Origin: Pseudoduganella lurida
GTDB taxonomy: Bacteria > Pseudomonadota > Gammaproteobacteria > Burkholderiales > Burkholderiaceae_D
Direction of reading: 5' to 3'
DNA: 64,000 nt
Assembly (NCBI RefSeq): GCF_007830455.1
Contig: NZ_VLLB01000014.1
Coordinates: forward strand, 18,617-82,616
In this document: positions 9,028-17,899 of the stretch, one piece after another
Position numbering within the stretch: the first letter of the stretch is position 1
How the letters are laid out: every line of letters begins with the position of its first letter
The notes under the pieces: generated by a model
Seen by the model: the letters and a program-made list of their open reading frames with translations, nothing else
The model's database searches: none
Told to the model about the DNA's origin: nothing
Translations under genes and position numbers: made by a program

Positions 9028-9945
9028 ATGGACAAGATCCGCGCCATGCAGGTGTTCGTGCGCATCGTCGAGGCCAACAGCTTTACCAAGGCGGCCGAAA
9101 CGCTGGGCCTGCCGCGTGCGGCGCTGACGGCCACCATCCAGAACCTGGAAAGCTATCTCGGCACCACGCTGCTGCAGCGGACCACGCGGCGCCTGTCGCT
9201 CACGCCGGATGGCGCCGAGTACCACGCGCACTGCCTGCAGATTCTCGATGCGGTAGAGGCTTCGGAAGAGGCGTTTCGCGGCGGCGCGGCGGCAAAACCG
9301 CGCGGCACGCTGCGCGTCGACCTGCCCGGCGCGGTCGGCCAGAACGTGGTCCTGCCGCGGCTGGGCGAGTTCGCGCGCCGCTGGCCCGAGCTGGCGCTGA
9401 CGGTCAGCGTGACGGACCGCCTGGTCGACCTGACGCAGGAGGGCATCGACTGCACGCTGCGGGTCGGGGACTTGCAGGATTCGTCGCTGGTCGGCAGGCA
9501 GGTCGGCAGCATGCGCTTCGTGACCTGCGCCGCGCCTTCGTATCTGGCCGAGCATGGCACGCCGGCCAGCATCGAAGGGCTGGCGCAGCACCAGGGCATC
9601 GTGCATTTCTCGGGCCGCACGGGGCGGCCGTTCGACTGGGATTTCGTGGTGAACGGGGAGGTGGTGAACGCCCAGGTAAAAGGGCGCATCGCGATCAACA
9701 ATGCCGATGCCAACGTGACGTGCGCGCTGCAGGGACTGGGCATCTCGCAGGCCGCCACCTACCAGGTGCGCCGCCACCTGGAGAGCGGCGCGCTGGTGGA
9801 GCTGTTCAAAGAGACGCCGCCGGTGCCGATGCCCGTCTCGCTGCTGTACCCGCAGGGACGGATGGCGGCGGCGAAGCTGCGCGTGTTTGCCGAATGGGTC
9901 CGGGAAGTGATGGAGGCCGAACCCGACCTCCGGCTGCAGGCCTGA
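9028..9945 (+). CDS. LysR-family transcriptional regulator (305 aa)
   Basis: It has an N-terminal winged helix-turn-helix (about residues 1-60, with SFTKAAETLGLPRAALT) and a C-terminal periplasmic-binding-type effector domain. The ATG at 9028 is chosen over a TTG at 9010 because the protein then begins MDKIRAMQVFVRI, the usual LysR N-terminus, with GGGG just upstream. It is divergent from the MFS transporter gene and is the likely regulator of it. It ends three bases from hemB on the opposite strand. The inducer is unknown. Confidence 0.92.
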   Translation: MDKIRAMQVFVRIVEANSFTKAAETLGLPRAALTATIQNLESYLGTTLLQRTTRRLSLTPDGAEYHAHCLQILDAVEASEEAFRGGAAAKPRGTLRVDLPGAVGQNVVLPRLGEFARRWPELALTVSVTDRLVDLTQEGIDCTLRVGDLQDSSLVGRQVGSMRFVTCAAPSYLAEHGTPASIEGLAQHQGIVHFSGRTGRPFDWDFVVNGEVVNAQVKGRIAINNADANVTCALQGLGISQAATYQVRRHLESGALVELFKETPPVPMPVSLLYPQGRMAAAKLRVFAEWVREVMEAEPDLRLQA

Positions 9946-9948
9946 AGC

Positions 9949-10962
9949 CTACAGACCCTTCAGCTTGCGCGCGATATCGATGGCGAAGTAGGTCAGCACG
10001 CCATCGGCGCCGGCGCGCTTGAACGCCATCAGCGATTCCATCATCACCTTGTCGTGATCGAGCCAGCCGTTCTGCGCGGCCGCCTTGATCATCGCGTATT
10101 CGCCGCTGACCTGGTAGGCAAAGGTGGGCACCTTGAACTCGTCCTTCACGCGGCGCACGATGTCCAGGTAGGGCATGCCGGGCTTGACCATCACCATGTC
10201 CGCGCCTTCCTGCAGGTCGCCGGCCACTTCGCGCAGCGCCTCGTCGCTGTTGGCGGGGTCCATCTGGTACTGGTTCTTGTCGCCCTTGCCCAGGTTGGCG
10301 GCGGAGCCCACGGCATCGCGGAACGGACCGTAGAACGCCGAGGCGTACTTGGCCGAGTAGGCCATGATGCGGGTGTGGATGTGGTCGCGGCCTTCCAGCG
10401 CCGCGCGGATCGCGCCGATGCGGCCGTCCATCATGTCCGACGGGGCCACGACATCGACGCCGGCATCGGCCTGCGTCAGCGCCTGGCGCACCAGCATGTC
10501 GGTGGTGATGTCGTTGATGACGTAGCCCTGCTCGTCGATCAGGCCATCCTGGCCGTGGCTGGTGTACGGGTCGAGCGCCACGTCGGTGAGGATGCCCAGC
10601 TCTGGGAAGCGTTGTTTCAGTTCGCGCACGGCGCGCGGCACCAGGCCTGCCGGATTGGTGGCCTCGATGCCGTCCGGTGTTTTCAGCGCCGTGTCGATCA
10701 CGGGGAACAGCGCCAGCACGGGAATGCCCAGGCCCACGCATTCTTCCGCCACCTTCAGCAGCAGGTCCACGGAGACGCGTTCCACGCCCGGCATCGACAG
10801 CACGCTTTCGCGGCGGTTCGTGCCTTCCAGGATGAACACCGGATAGATCAGGTCGGCGGCCGTGACCACGTTCTCGCGCATCAGCGCGCGGGAGAACGGA
10901 TCGCGGCGCATGCGGCGCATGCGCATCGCGGGAAACTGGGCGGAGAAGTGGGGGCTGTGCAT
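9949..10962 (-). CDS. hemB: Delta-aminolevulinic acid dehydratase (porphobilinogen synthase)
   Basis: This enzyme condenses two molecules of 5-aminolevulinate to porphobilinogen in haem synthesis. The two active-site lysines are in YSAKYASAFYGPF and MVKPGMPYLD. The metal-site segment reads DPYTSHGQDG: the Cys residues of zinc-dependent enzymes are replaced, so this is the magnesium-type active site. The start at 10962 gives MHSPHFSAQFP with a good AAGGAAT site upstream; longer in-frame starts would run into the upstream GTPase gene. At 337 residues the length is normal. It lies just downstream of engB on the same strand. Confidence 0.96.
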   Translation of the reverse strand: MHSPHFSAQFPAMRMRRMRRDPFSRALMRENVVTAADLIYPVFILEGTNRRESVLSMPGVERVSVDLLLKVAEECVGLGIPVLALFPVIDTALKTPDGIEATNPAGLVPRAVRELKQRFPELGILTDVALDPYTSHGQDGLIDEQGYVINDITTDMLVRQALTQADAGVDVVAPSDMMDGRIGAIRAALEGRDHIHTRIMAYSAKYASAFYGPFRDAVGSAANLGKGDKNQYQMDPANSDEALREVAGDLQEGADMVMVKPGMPYLDIVRRVKDEFKVPTFAYQVSGEYAMIKAAAQNGWLDHDKVMMESLMAFKRAGADGVLTYFAIDIARKLKGL

Positions 10963-10984
10963 GCTATTCCTTTCGGATCGGAGG

Positions 10985-11746
10985 TCAGGCGGGCTTGTCG
11001 TCCGCGGTATCGTCGCCGGCATTGCGTGAATCCGCTGCCTCGTCGCTGGCCGCATCGGCCGCCGCGGCGGGGGCGGGGCGCTCGACGTTCAGGCCGGCCA
11101 GTTCCTCGATCTTCGCCGTGGCTTCCTCGATGCCGATGCGCTTGAGCGCCGAGAACAGCTGCACGGTGAACGGGAAGCCTTCGCCTTCTTCATCCACGTA
11201 GCTGTCCAGCCGCGCCTGCGTCTGGCGCAGCACGTTCACGCTCTCGTTGCGCGTGAGCTTGTCCGCCTTCGTCAGGATGCAGTGGATCGGCTTGCCCGTC
11301 GGGGCGAACCATTCCAGCATCTGCACGTCCAGGTCCGTGAACGGGCGGCGCACATCCATCATCAGCACCAGCGCGGCGAGCTGCTCGCGCTGCTGCACGT
11401 AGTCGCCCAGCAGGCGCTGCCAGTGCAGCTTGGCGTCGCCGGACACTTCCGCGTAACCATAGCCCGGCAAGTCGGCGATCAGGCAGCGCACTTCGTCCAT
11501 GTTGACGGGATCGTGCCGGTGCATCGCCACGTGCGCGCCACCCACCGAGAAGAAGTTGATGTGCTGGGTGCGGCCCGGCGTCTTCGAGGCGAAGGCCAGG
11601 CCCTTCTGGTTGCACAGGATGTTGATCGCGGTGGACTTGCCCGCGTTGGACCGGCCGGCGAACGCGATTTCCGGCACGGTGGTGTCGGGCAGGTTGCGCA
11701 GGTGGTTAACGGTCGTGAAAAAACGGGCTTGCCAGATCTTGGACAT
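10985..11746 (-). CDS. engB: Ribosome biogenesis GTP-binding protein YihA/YsxC (EngB)
   Basis: This essential small GTPase acts in late assembly of the large ribosomal subunit. The GTPase motifs are all present: G1 GRSNAGKST near residue 31, the G2 region KTPGRTQHINFF, G3 DLPGYGYAEV, and G4 LTKADKL. The protein has an extra Ala/Asp/Glu-rich C-terminal tail of roughly 40 residues, making it longer (253 aa) than the usual 200-220. No Shine-Dalgarno is visible before the ATG. It shares its upstream region with the divergent cytochrome c gene. Confidence 0.95.
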   Translation of the reverse strand: MSKIWQARFFTTVNHLRNLPDTTVPEIAFAGRSNAGKSTAINILCNQKGLAFASKTPGRTQHINFFSVGGAHVAMHRHDPVNMDEVRCLIADLPGYGYAEVSGDAKLHWQRLLGDYVQQREQLAALVLMMDVRRPFTDLDVQMLEWFAPTGKPIHCILTKADKLTRNESVNVLRQTQARLDSYVDEEGEGFPFTVQLFSALKRIGIEEATAKIEELAGLNVERPAPAAAADAASDEAADSRNAGDDTADDKPA

Positions 11747-11799
11747 GAGGAGGGATGAGGAGAAAATTGCAACAGAGACAGGCAGTTATGCCGGGAAGC

Positions 11800-11811
11800 T
11801 ATTGTACAATA
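11800..11811. promoter_or_regulatory. 12-bp palindrome in the engB/cytochrome c intergenic region
   Basis: The perfect palindrome TATTGTACAATA lies 54 bases upstream of the engB start and 118 upstream of the cytochrome c start. It is AT-rich in a GC-rich region and could be part of a promoter or an operator. No regulator can be assigned. Confidence 0.3.
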
Positions 11812-11929
11812 AGGAGTTACGACCCGTAGTTCGCCGCCTATAAGCTGCACATAGGGATTTGCTGCACTGCACAGGGCGGACCGCACGACATTGCCGACAT
11901 TTTATTGACTCGCTTCGTAGGGTGGCTGA

Positions 11930-12601
11930 ATGAATCGTATGCAAAACCGCAGGTCCTCGCGCTCGATGTTCATTGCAATGGTGGTCTTCTCCGGCACGGC
12001 GTTTGCAGCAACGCCCGATGCCGCCAAGGCGCCCCCGAAAGTCGATCCGGCCAGGGGCGCCACGCTCTATGCCGATGGCGACACGGCGCGCGGCCTGCCC
12101 GCCTGCGTGTCCTGCCACGGCGCCGCCGGCAACTCCACGATCGCCGTCAATCCGAAACTGGCCGGCCAGCCTGCCGGCTACCTGTACAAGCAGCTGGTGG
12201 ACTTCACGCAGCCGGCCCGCAACCAGCCGGTGATGACGCTGTACGCGAAGATGCTGACGGACGAGGAAAAGAAGAACGTGTCGGCCTATCTCGCCGCGCA
12301 GGGCCAGAAGCCGGGCGCTGCGAAGAACAAGGCCACGCTCGACCTGGGCAAGAAGATCTACCGGGGCGGCATCGCCGAGAAAAGCGTGCCCGCCTGCGCC
12401 AGCTGTCATGGCCCGGCCGGCGCCGGCAATCCCGCCAAGTACCCCCGCATCGGCGGCCAGCACCAGGACTACACGATCGCCCAGCTGGGCCTCTTCAAGG
12501 CCCACGGCCGCAACAACAGCGCCGAGATGGCCACGATCGCGCAGCGCATGTCCGACGACGAGATCAAGGCCGTGGCGGATTACGTGGCCGGCCTCAAATG
12601 A
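11930..12601 (+). CDS. Dihaem cytochrome c4-type protein (223 aa)
   Basis: This periplasmic electron carrier has a signal peptide (about residues 1-25, ending in GTAFA) and two haem c attachment motifs, CVSCHG and CASCHG, each in one half of a duplicated fold. Downstream Met residues in each half (MTLYAKML, MATIAQRM) are the likely sixth haem ligands. The length fits cytochrome c4. It is followed after 57 bases by resB and ccsB, the haem-ligation machinery that would mature it. Such proteins usually pass electrons to terminal oxidases. Confidence 0.93.
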   Translation: MNRMQNRRSSRSMFIAMVVFSGTAFAATPDAAKAPPKVDPARGATLYADGDTARGLPACVSCHGAAGNSTIAVNPKLAGQPAGYLYKQLVDFTQPARNQPVMTLYAKMLTDEEKKNVSAYLAAQGQKPGAAKNKATLDLGKKIYRGGIAEKSVPACASCHGPAGAGNPAKYPRIGGQHQDYTIAQLGLFKAHGRNNSAEMATIAQRMSDDEIKAVADYVAGLK

Positions 12602-12658
12602 TGCCGCCCGCATGACAACCCCGGCGGCCGCGTCCGCGCGCCGCCCAGCAGACAACGC

Positions 12659-14764
12659 ATGAGCATCACCACCACCGGAATCCGTCTCCATACCCGCCGC
12701 CCGGCGCTGAACGAAGCGTTCGAACTGCTGTCCTCGATGCGGTTCGCGATCACCCTGCTGGTGATGATCGCGATCTCCGCCGTCATCGGCACCATCATGC
12801 AGCAGAACCAGCCGATGCCGAACTACGTGAACCAGTTCGGGCCGTTCTGGTTCGAGGTGTTCGCGCGCCTCGGCCTGTATTCGGTGTATGCCACCTGGTG
12901 GTTCCTGCTGATGATGGCCGTGCTGGTGCTCTCGACCTCCCTGTGCATCGCCCGCAATGCGCCGAAGATGGTGAAGGACATGCGCAGCTGGCGCGAGAAC
13001 GTGCGCGAACAGTCGCTGCGCAATTTCCATCACAAGGTCGAATGGACCGTGCCGCTGGCGCCGGGCGCACTGGCGCAGCAACTGGCGCAGCGACTTGGCC
13101 ACGCGGGCTATCGGGCGAAGATCGTGGAAAAGGAGGGCGGCACGCTGGTGGCGGCCAAGCGCGGCGCCGCCAACAAGTTCGGCTACATCTTCGCGCACAG
13201 CGCCATCGTCGTCATCTGCATCGGCGCCACGCTGGACTCCGACCTGCCGATCCGCTTCCAGGAAGCCTTCATGGGCAAGGTGCCGTATCCCGGCGACGGC
13301 GTGATCGCGGAGATCCCGGCGCAGCACCGCCTCGGCGTTGGCAATCTCACGTTCCGCGGCAACAGCGTGATCGGCGAAGGGCAGACGAGCGGCACCGCCG
13401 TCATCACCCGTCCCGACGGCGCCCTGATCCAGGAGCTGCCGTTCACGATCGCGCTGAAGAAATTCACCATCGATTTCTACAGCACCGGCATGCCCAAGCT
13501 GTTCGCCAGCGAGGTGGTGGCGCGCGACAACGCCACCGGGGAAACGAAGACGGCCACCATCGAAGTGAACAAGCCGTTCATCTGGCAGGGCATCGCCGTC
13601 TACCAGTCCAGCTTTGCCGATGGCGGCAGCCAGTTGAAGGTCAGCGCGTTCCCCATGCAGGGCACGGGTTCCCGCAAGTTCGACCTGGCCGGCGAAGTGA
13701 ACGGCACCACGAAGCTTTCGGATGCGTACACGATCGAGTGGAGCGACTTCCGCGCCTTCAATGTGGAGAACACGGCAGGACGGGACAAGGCGCAGGATCC
13801 CCGCTCGGTGGCGCAGGGCCGGAAGCTGGACGAGACGTTCGCACAGGGCCTCGGCAAGCACCTGGGGTCGGCCGCGAAGAACCCCAACAACAAGGACCTG
13901 AAGAACGTCGGCCCCAGCATGCAGTACAAGCTGCGCGACAGGACGGGCCAGGCGCGCGAGTACCAGAACTACATGCAGCCGGTCACGCTGGACGGGGTGC
14001 CGATGTACCTGTCCGGCGTGCGTGCCAATCCGGGCGATCCGTTCAGCTACCTGCGCATTCCGGCGGACGACGAACACGGCGTGCGCGACTGGATGCGCCT
14101 GCGCGCCGCGCTGCACGATCCGGCGCAGCGCACCCGCGCTGCCAATGCGTATGCGCAGCGCATGACGCCGGCCGCGAAGGGCGCCGACACGATGCAGTCG
14201 CAGCTGGCCCTGTCCGCGCAGAAGAGCCTGGAGATCTTTGCCGGCGACAGCGCGGCCGGCGGCTACCTGTCCGTCAGCCGCTTCCTGGAGCAGGTGCCGA
14301 AGGCCGAGCAGGAAAAGGCGGCGGACATCTTCATGAAGATCCTGAACGGCGCGTTGTGGGAGCTGTGGCAGGTGGCGCGCAGCGAGGCGAACCTGGCACC
14401 GGTGGCGGCCGACGAGTCGCATGCGCGCTGGCTGCAGTTCTCGATGAACGCGCTGTCGGACAGCTTCTTCTACGGCGCGCCCGTCTACCTGCAGCTGGAG
14501 GAGTTCACGCAGGTGCAGGCTTCCGTGTTCCAGGTCACGCGCTCGCCGGGCAAGCTGGTGGTCTACTTCGGCTGCCTGCTGCTGGTACTGGGCGTGTTCT
14601 CGATGTTCTACATCCGCGAGCGGCGCCTGTGGGTGTGGATCCGCGCGGACGAGGGCAATGGCGCAGGCGCCCACGCGCTGATGGCGATGAGTACCCAGCG
14701 CCGCACGCTCGATTTCGACAGGGAATTCAACGAATTGAAGGAAAAGCTGCCGCAACCGGCGTAA
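12659..14764 (+). CDS. resB: Cytochrome c biogenesis protein ResB (Ccs1)
   Basis: ResB is half of the system II haem transporter/ligase that attaches haem to apocytochromes c in the periplasm. Three hydrophobic helices occur in the first 190 residues (for example FAITLLVMIAISAVIG) and a fourth near residue 625 (VVYFGCLLLVLGVFSMFYI); between them lies a large periplasmic domain of about 400 residues. At 701 residues it is the long betaproteobacterial form. It lies between the cytochrome c gene and ccsB and is probably in one operon with them. Confidence 0.94.
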   Translation: MSITTTGIRLHTRRPALNEAFELLSSMRFAITLLVMIAISAVIGTIMQQNQPMPNYVNQFGPFWFEVFARLGLYSVYATWWFLLMMAVLVLSTSLCIARNAPKMVKDMRSWRENVREQSLRNFHHKVEWTVPLAPGALAQQLAQRLGHAGYRAKIVEKEGGTLVAAKRGAANKFGYIFAHSAIVVICIGATLDSDLPIRFQEAFMGKVPYPGDGVIAEIPAQHRLGVGNLTFRGNSVIGEGQTSGTAVITRPDGALIQELPFTIALKKFTIDFYSTGMPKLFASEVVARDNATGETKTATIEVNKPFIWQGIAVYQSSFADGGSQLKVSAFPMQGTGSRKFDLAGEVNGTTKLSDAYTIEWSDFRAFNVENTAGRDKAQDPRSVAQGRKLDETFAQGLGKHLGSAAKNPNNKDLKNVGPSMQYKLRDRTGQAREYQNYMQPVTLDGVPMYLSGVRANPGDPFSYLRIPADDEHGVRDWMRLRAALHDPAQRTRAANAYAQRMTPAAKGADTMQSQLALSAQKSLEIFAGDSAAGGYLSVSRFLEQVPKAEQEKAADIFMKILNGALWELWQVARSEANLAPVAADESHARWLQFSMNALSDSFFYGAPVYLQLEEFTQVQASVFQVTRSPGKLVVYFGCLLLVLGVFSMFYIRERRLWVWIRADEGNGAGAHALMAMSTQRRTLDFDREFNELKEKLPQPA

Positions 14765-14797
14765 GCTGGACGGACCCGGCAGCTTTTGGAGAACATC

Positions 14798-16156
14798 ATG
14801 GACATCACGCAGAACCAGCCGGCAGCCCAGCCGCCATCCTCCCCATCCGCAAGCTACGTGGCGGCGCCCGGCTACTTCCGCCGCCTGTCCGCCTTCGACT
14901 GGGCGTTCGCGCTGGCGCTGGTGGCGGGCGCCCTGTACGCGTTCAGCCGCTTCGGCAGCTACATGGACGTGTACGAGGAAGCCATCCTGCTGCTCGCGGC
15001 CCCCGTGTTCGCGGTGCTGGGCTGGCACTGGAAGCCGGTGCGCTGGGTGATGCCCCTGTCGTTCCTGCTGGCGCTGGGGGCGATTGGCCTGTACGGCGGC
15101 GACCTGGCCGCGGCCGAGACGCGCTTCTGGCTGCGCTACATGCTGTCCAGCCAGTCCGCCATCCTGTGGATGAGCGTGTTCTTCTATCTCTCCACCCTGT
15201 TCTACTGGATCGGCCTGGTCGGGCGCTCGGCGACCGGCGGCGCGATCGGCTCGCGTCTGTGCTGGGGCGCGCTGGTGCTGGGCCTGACCGGCATGCTGGT
15301 GCGCTGGTACGAGTCCTACCTGATCGGTACGGACGTGGGCCACATCCCCATCTCCAACCTGTACGAAGTGTTCATCCTGTTCTGCCTGATCACGGCCATG
15401 TTCCACCTGTATTACGAGGAGCGCTACGCCACGCGCCAGCTGGGCCCCTTCGTGCTGCTGATCATCTCGGCGGCCGTCGGCTTCCTGCTGTGGTACACCG
15501 TGTCGCGCGGCGCGTCGGACATCCAGCCGCTGGTGCCGGCGCTGCAGAGCTGGTGGATGAAGATCCACGTGCCGGCCAACTTCATCGGCTACGGCACGTT
15601 CGCGCTGGCCGCGATGGTGGCCTGGGCCTTCCTCCTCAAATACGAGACGACGCGCACCTTGTGGATCTGGCTCGTCGGCGCGCCGCTGGCCGTCGTCGTC
15701 ATCGGCAATGCCGGCGTGTACGCCAGCGGCGCGGGCGAGGGCGTGCGCGCCTCGATGTTCGTATCCAGCCGCTTCCTCGTGGTGCTGGCCGTGCTGTTCG
15801 CCGCCACCAACCTGCTGCGCCACCGCATCGCCGACCGCCTGCCGGCGGCCGAGCTGCTGGAGGACGTGATGTACAAGTCCATTTCCGCGGGCTTCGCATT
15901 CTTCACCATCGCCACCATCCTGGGCGCGCTGTGGGCAGCCGAGGCCTGGGGCGGCTACTGGTCATGGGATCCGAAGGAAACCTGGTCACTGATCGTGTGG
16001 CTGAACTACGCGGCGTGGCTGCACATGCGGCTGATGTCCGGCCTGCGCGGCCGCGTGGCGGCGTGGTGGGCCCTGGTCGGCCTGGTCGTGACGACGTTCG
16101 CCTTCCTGGGCGTGAACATGTTCCTCTCCGGACTGCATTCCTACGGCAAGCTGTGA
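14798..16156 (+). CDS. ccsB: Cytochrome c biogenesis protein CcsB/CcsA family (haem handling subunit)
   Basis: This polytopic membrane protein presents haem to apocytochrome c together with ResB. The tryptophan-rich WWD haem-binding segment is visible as WGGYWSWDPKETWS near the C-terminus, and many membrane helices fill the rest. The ATG at 14798 is preferred over TTG at 14786 because TTTTGGAGAA lies at correct spacing before it. It follows resB by 33 bases. Its presence shows this organism uses system II for c-type cytochromes, at least at this locus. Confidence 0.94.
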   Translation: MDITQNQPAAQPPSSPSASYVAAPGYFRRLSAFDWAFALALVAGALYAFSRFGSYMDVYEEAILLLAAPVFAVLGWHWKPVRWVMPLSFLLALGAIGLYGGDLAAAETRFWLRYMLSSQSAILWMSVFFYLSTLFYWIGLVGRSATGGAIGSRLCWGALVLGLTGMLVRWYESYLIGTDVGHIPISNLYEVFILFCLITAMFHLYYEERYATRQLGPFVLLIISAAVGFLLWYTVSRGASDIQPLVPALQSWWMKIHVPANFIGYGTFALAAMVAWAFLLKYETTRTLWIWLVGAPLAVVVIGNAGVYASGAGEGVRASMFVSSRFLVVLAVLFAATNLLRHRIADRLPAAELLEDVMYKSISAGFAFFTIATILGALWAAEAWGGYWSWDPKETWSLIVWLNYAAWLHMRLMSGLRGRVAAWWALVGLVVTTFAFLGVNMFLSGLHSYGKL

Positions 16157-16256
16157 CTTTTGGAAACTTCCTTGTAAAACCCTTTAAGCCAACCGTCATC
16201 TAGCAGTTTCCGGAATCGTGTAAGGTTCGTTTCAACCTACCAATTCCGGAGCTGTC

Positions 16257-17231
16257 ATGCTGATCAAACGTTCGCCCAACGGCATCGACCTGCCGTTTTC
16301 TTCCGAAATCACGCCGCGCCATGTGTTCGAGGCGCGCCGCGACTTCATCAAGCAGATCGCCACCGGCTCGATCGCCAGCGGCGCACTGATCGAAATGCTG
16401 TCCCGCGAAGCCTTCGCGCAAGGCACCGCGCCCAAGCTCGCGGCCAAGCGCAATCCCGCCTATTCGGTGCAGGAAAACGCCACGTCGCTGAAGGACGCCA
16501 CGCACTACAACAACTTCTACGAGTTCGGCACGGATAAAAGCGATCCGGCCGAGAACGCGGGCTCGCTGCGCACGCGGCCCTGGACCGTGTCGATCGAAGG
16601 CGAAGTGAAAAAGCCGGTGACGCTCGATATCGACGCGCTGCTGAAACTGGCGCCGCTGGAAGAGCGCGTGTACCGCCTGCGCTGCGTGGAAGGCTGGTCG
16701 ATGGTGATTCCGTGGGTCGGCTATTCGCTGTCCGAGATCATCAAGCGCGTCGAGCCGACGGGGAACGCCAAGTACGTGGAATTCGTCACGCTGGCCGACA
16801 AGCGCCAGATGCCGGGCGTGAACAGCCGCGTGCTGGACTGGCCGTACGTGGAAGGCCTGCGCTTGGACGAAGCCAATCACCCGCTCACGCTGCTCACCTT
16901 GGGCATGTACGGCGACGTGCTGCCGAACCAGAACGGCGCGCCGGTGCGCATCGTCGTGCCGTGGAAGTACGGCTTCAAGTCGGCCAAGTCGATCGTCAAG
17001 ATCCGCTTCACCAAGGACCAGCCGCGCACCTCGTGGTACAAGAGCGCGCCGTCCGAATACGGCTTCTATTCGAACGTGAACCCGAACGTGGACCACCCGC
17101 GCTGGTCGCAGGCCACCGAGCGCCGCATCGGCGAGGATTCCTTCCTGGCCCGCAAGCGCAAGACGCTGATGTTCAACGGCTATGACGTGGCGTCGCTGTA
17201 CTCGGGCATGGACCTGAAGCGGTATTTCTGA
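16257..17231 (+). CDS. msrP: Protein-methionine-sulfoxide reductase catalytic subunit MsrP
   Basis: This periplasmic molybdopterin enzyme reduces methionine sulfoxide in damaged envelope proteins, using electrons from the membrane haem protein MsrQ. A twin-arginine export signal is present (ARRDFIKQIATGS), followed by cleavage near AFAQ. The Mo-ligating Cys is in RLRCVEGWSM (about residue 143). At 324 residues it is normal for the family. The stop codon overlaps the msrQ start (TGATG), so the two are coupled. It lies downstream of cytochrome c maturation genes. Confidence 0.96.
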   Translation: MLIKRSPNGIDLPFSSEITPRHVFEARRDFIKQIATGSIASGALIEMLSREAFAQGTAPKLAAKRNPAYSVQENATSLKDATHYNNFYEFGTDKSDPAENAGSLRTRPWTVSIEGEVKKPVTLDIDALLKLAPLEERVYRLRCVEGWSMVIPWVGYSLSEIIKRVEPTGNAKYVEFVTLADKRQMPGVNSRVLDWPYVEGLRLDEANHPLTLLTLGMYGDVLPNQNGAPVRIVVPWKYGFKSAKSIVKIRFTKDQPRTSWYKSAPSEYGFYSNVNPNVDHPRWSQATERRIGEDSFLARKRKTLMFNGYDVASLYSGMDLKRYF

Positions 17232-17866
17232 TGAAGAGTGCGACCGCGCCACTGGCCGCCCTCACCGCGAAACAGATCGGCGGCATCAAGGCCGCCGTGT
17301 TCGTGCTGGCGCTGGTGCCGCTGGCGAAGCTCGTCTACCTCGTGTTCATGGGCGCGCTGGTGGAACCGCTGCAGTACATCACCCGCAACACGGGCGACTG
17401 GACGCTGTACTTCCTGTGCATCACGCTGGCCATCACGCCGCTGCGCCGGCTGGCGAAGTGGAACTGGTTGCTGAAGCTGCGCCGCATGCTGGGCCTGTAC
17501 GCCTTCTTCTACGGCTTGCTGCACTTCACCACCTTCCTGTGGTTCGACCATTTCTTCGACGTGGCGGAAATGCTGAAGGACGTGGCCAAGCGGCCGTTCA
17601 TCCTCGTCGGCTTCATTGCCTTCGTGCTGTTGATTCCACTCGCCGTGACCAGCACCAATGCGATGGTCAAGCGGCTGGGCGGGAAGAACTGGCTGTGGCT
17701 GCACCGGCTGGTCTACGTGATCGCACCGCTCGGCGTGCTGCATTACTGGTGGATGAAGTCCGCCAAGCACGACCTGGCGCAGCCGATGCTGTTTGCCGGC
17801 ATCGTGGGCGTGCTGCTCCTGCTGCGCGTGTGGTGGGCCCGGCAGAAAGCCCAAAAGTTGCCCTGA
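17231..17866 (+). CDS. msrQ: Haem-binding membrane subunit MsrQ of the MsrPQ system
   Basis: MsrQ is a b-type haem membrane protein of the ferric reductase-like family that delivers quinol-derived electrons to MsrP. About six membrane helices are visible, with conserved His residues in LLHFTTFLWFDH and WLHRLVYVI as likely haem ligands. The start overlaps the msrP stop. The last few codons and the TGA stop lie inside a palindromic repeat (17857-17897), so the C-terminal KLP may derive from insertion of that repeat. Confidence 0.95.
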   Translation: MKSATAPLAALTAKQIGGIKAAVFVLALVPLAKLVYLVFMGALVEPLQYITRNTGDWTLYFLCITLAITPLRRLAKWNWLLKLRRMLGLYAFFYGLLHFTTFLWFDHFFDVAEMLKDVAKRPFILVGFIAFVLLIPLAVTSTNAMVKRLGGKNWLWLHRLVYVIAPLGVLHYWWMKSAKHDLAQPMLFAGIVGVLLLLRVWWARQKAQKLP

Positions 17867-17897
17867 AAATGGGGACAGACCCCATTTTTCAGGCAAC
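17857..17897. repeat. Palindromic repeat with GGGGACAGACCCC core, between msrQ and lysA
   Basis: Two nearly complementary 18-bp arms (GTTGCCCTGAAAATGGGG and CCCCATTTTTCAGGCAAC) flank ACAGA. It lies between two convergent genes and supplies the msrQ stop codon. The right flank, ATTCAGCCGATC, also recurs beside the copy at 19786-19826. The stem could terminate transcription on both strands, but repeated occurrence in the window suggests a dispersed element. Confidence 0.75.
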
Positions 17898-17899
17898 AT

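Noticed and set aside
11786..15823. A 1345-codon minus-strand open frame across cytochrome c, resB and ccsB
   Set aside because: The plus strand carries three well-supported genes in this region. The antisense product is low complexity and lacks any recognisable motif.
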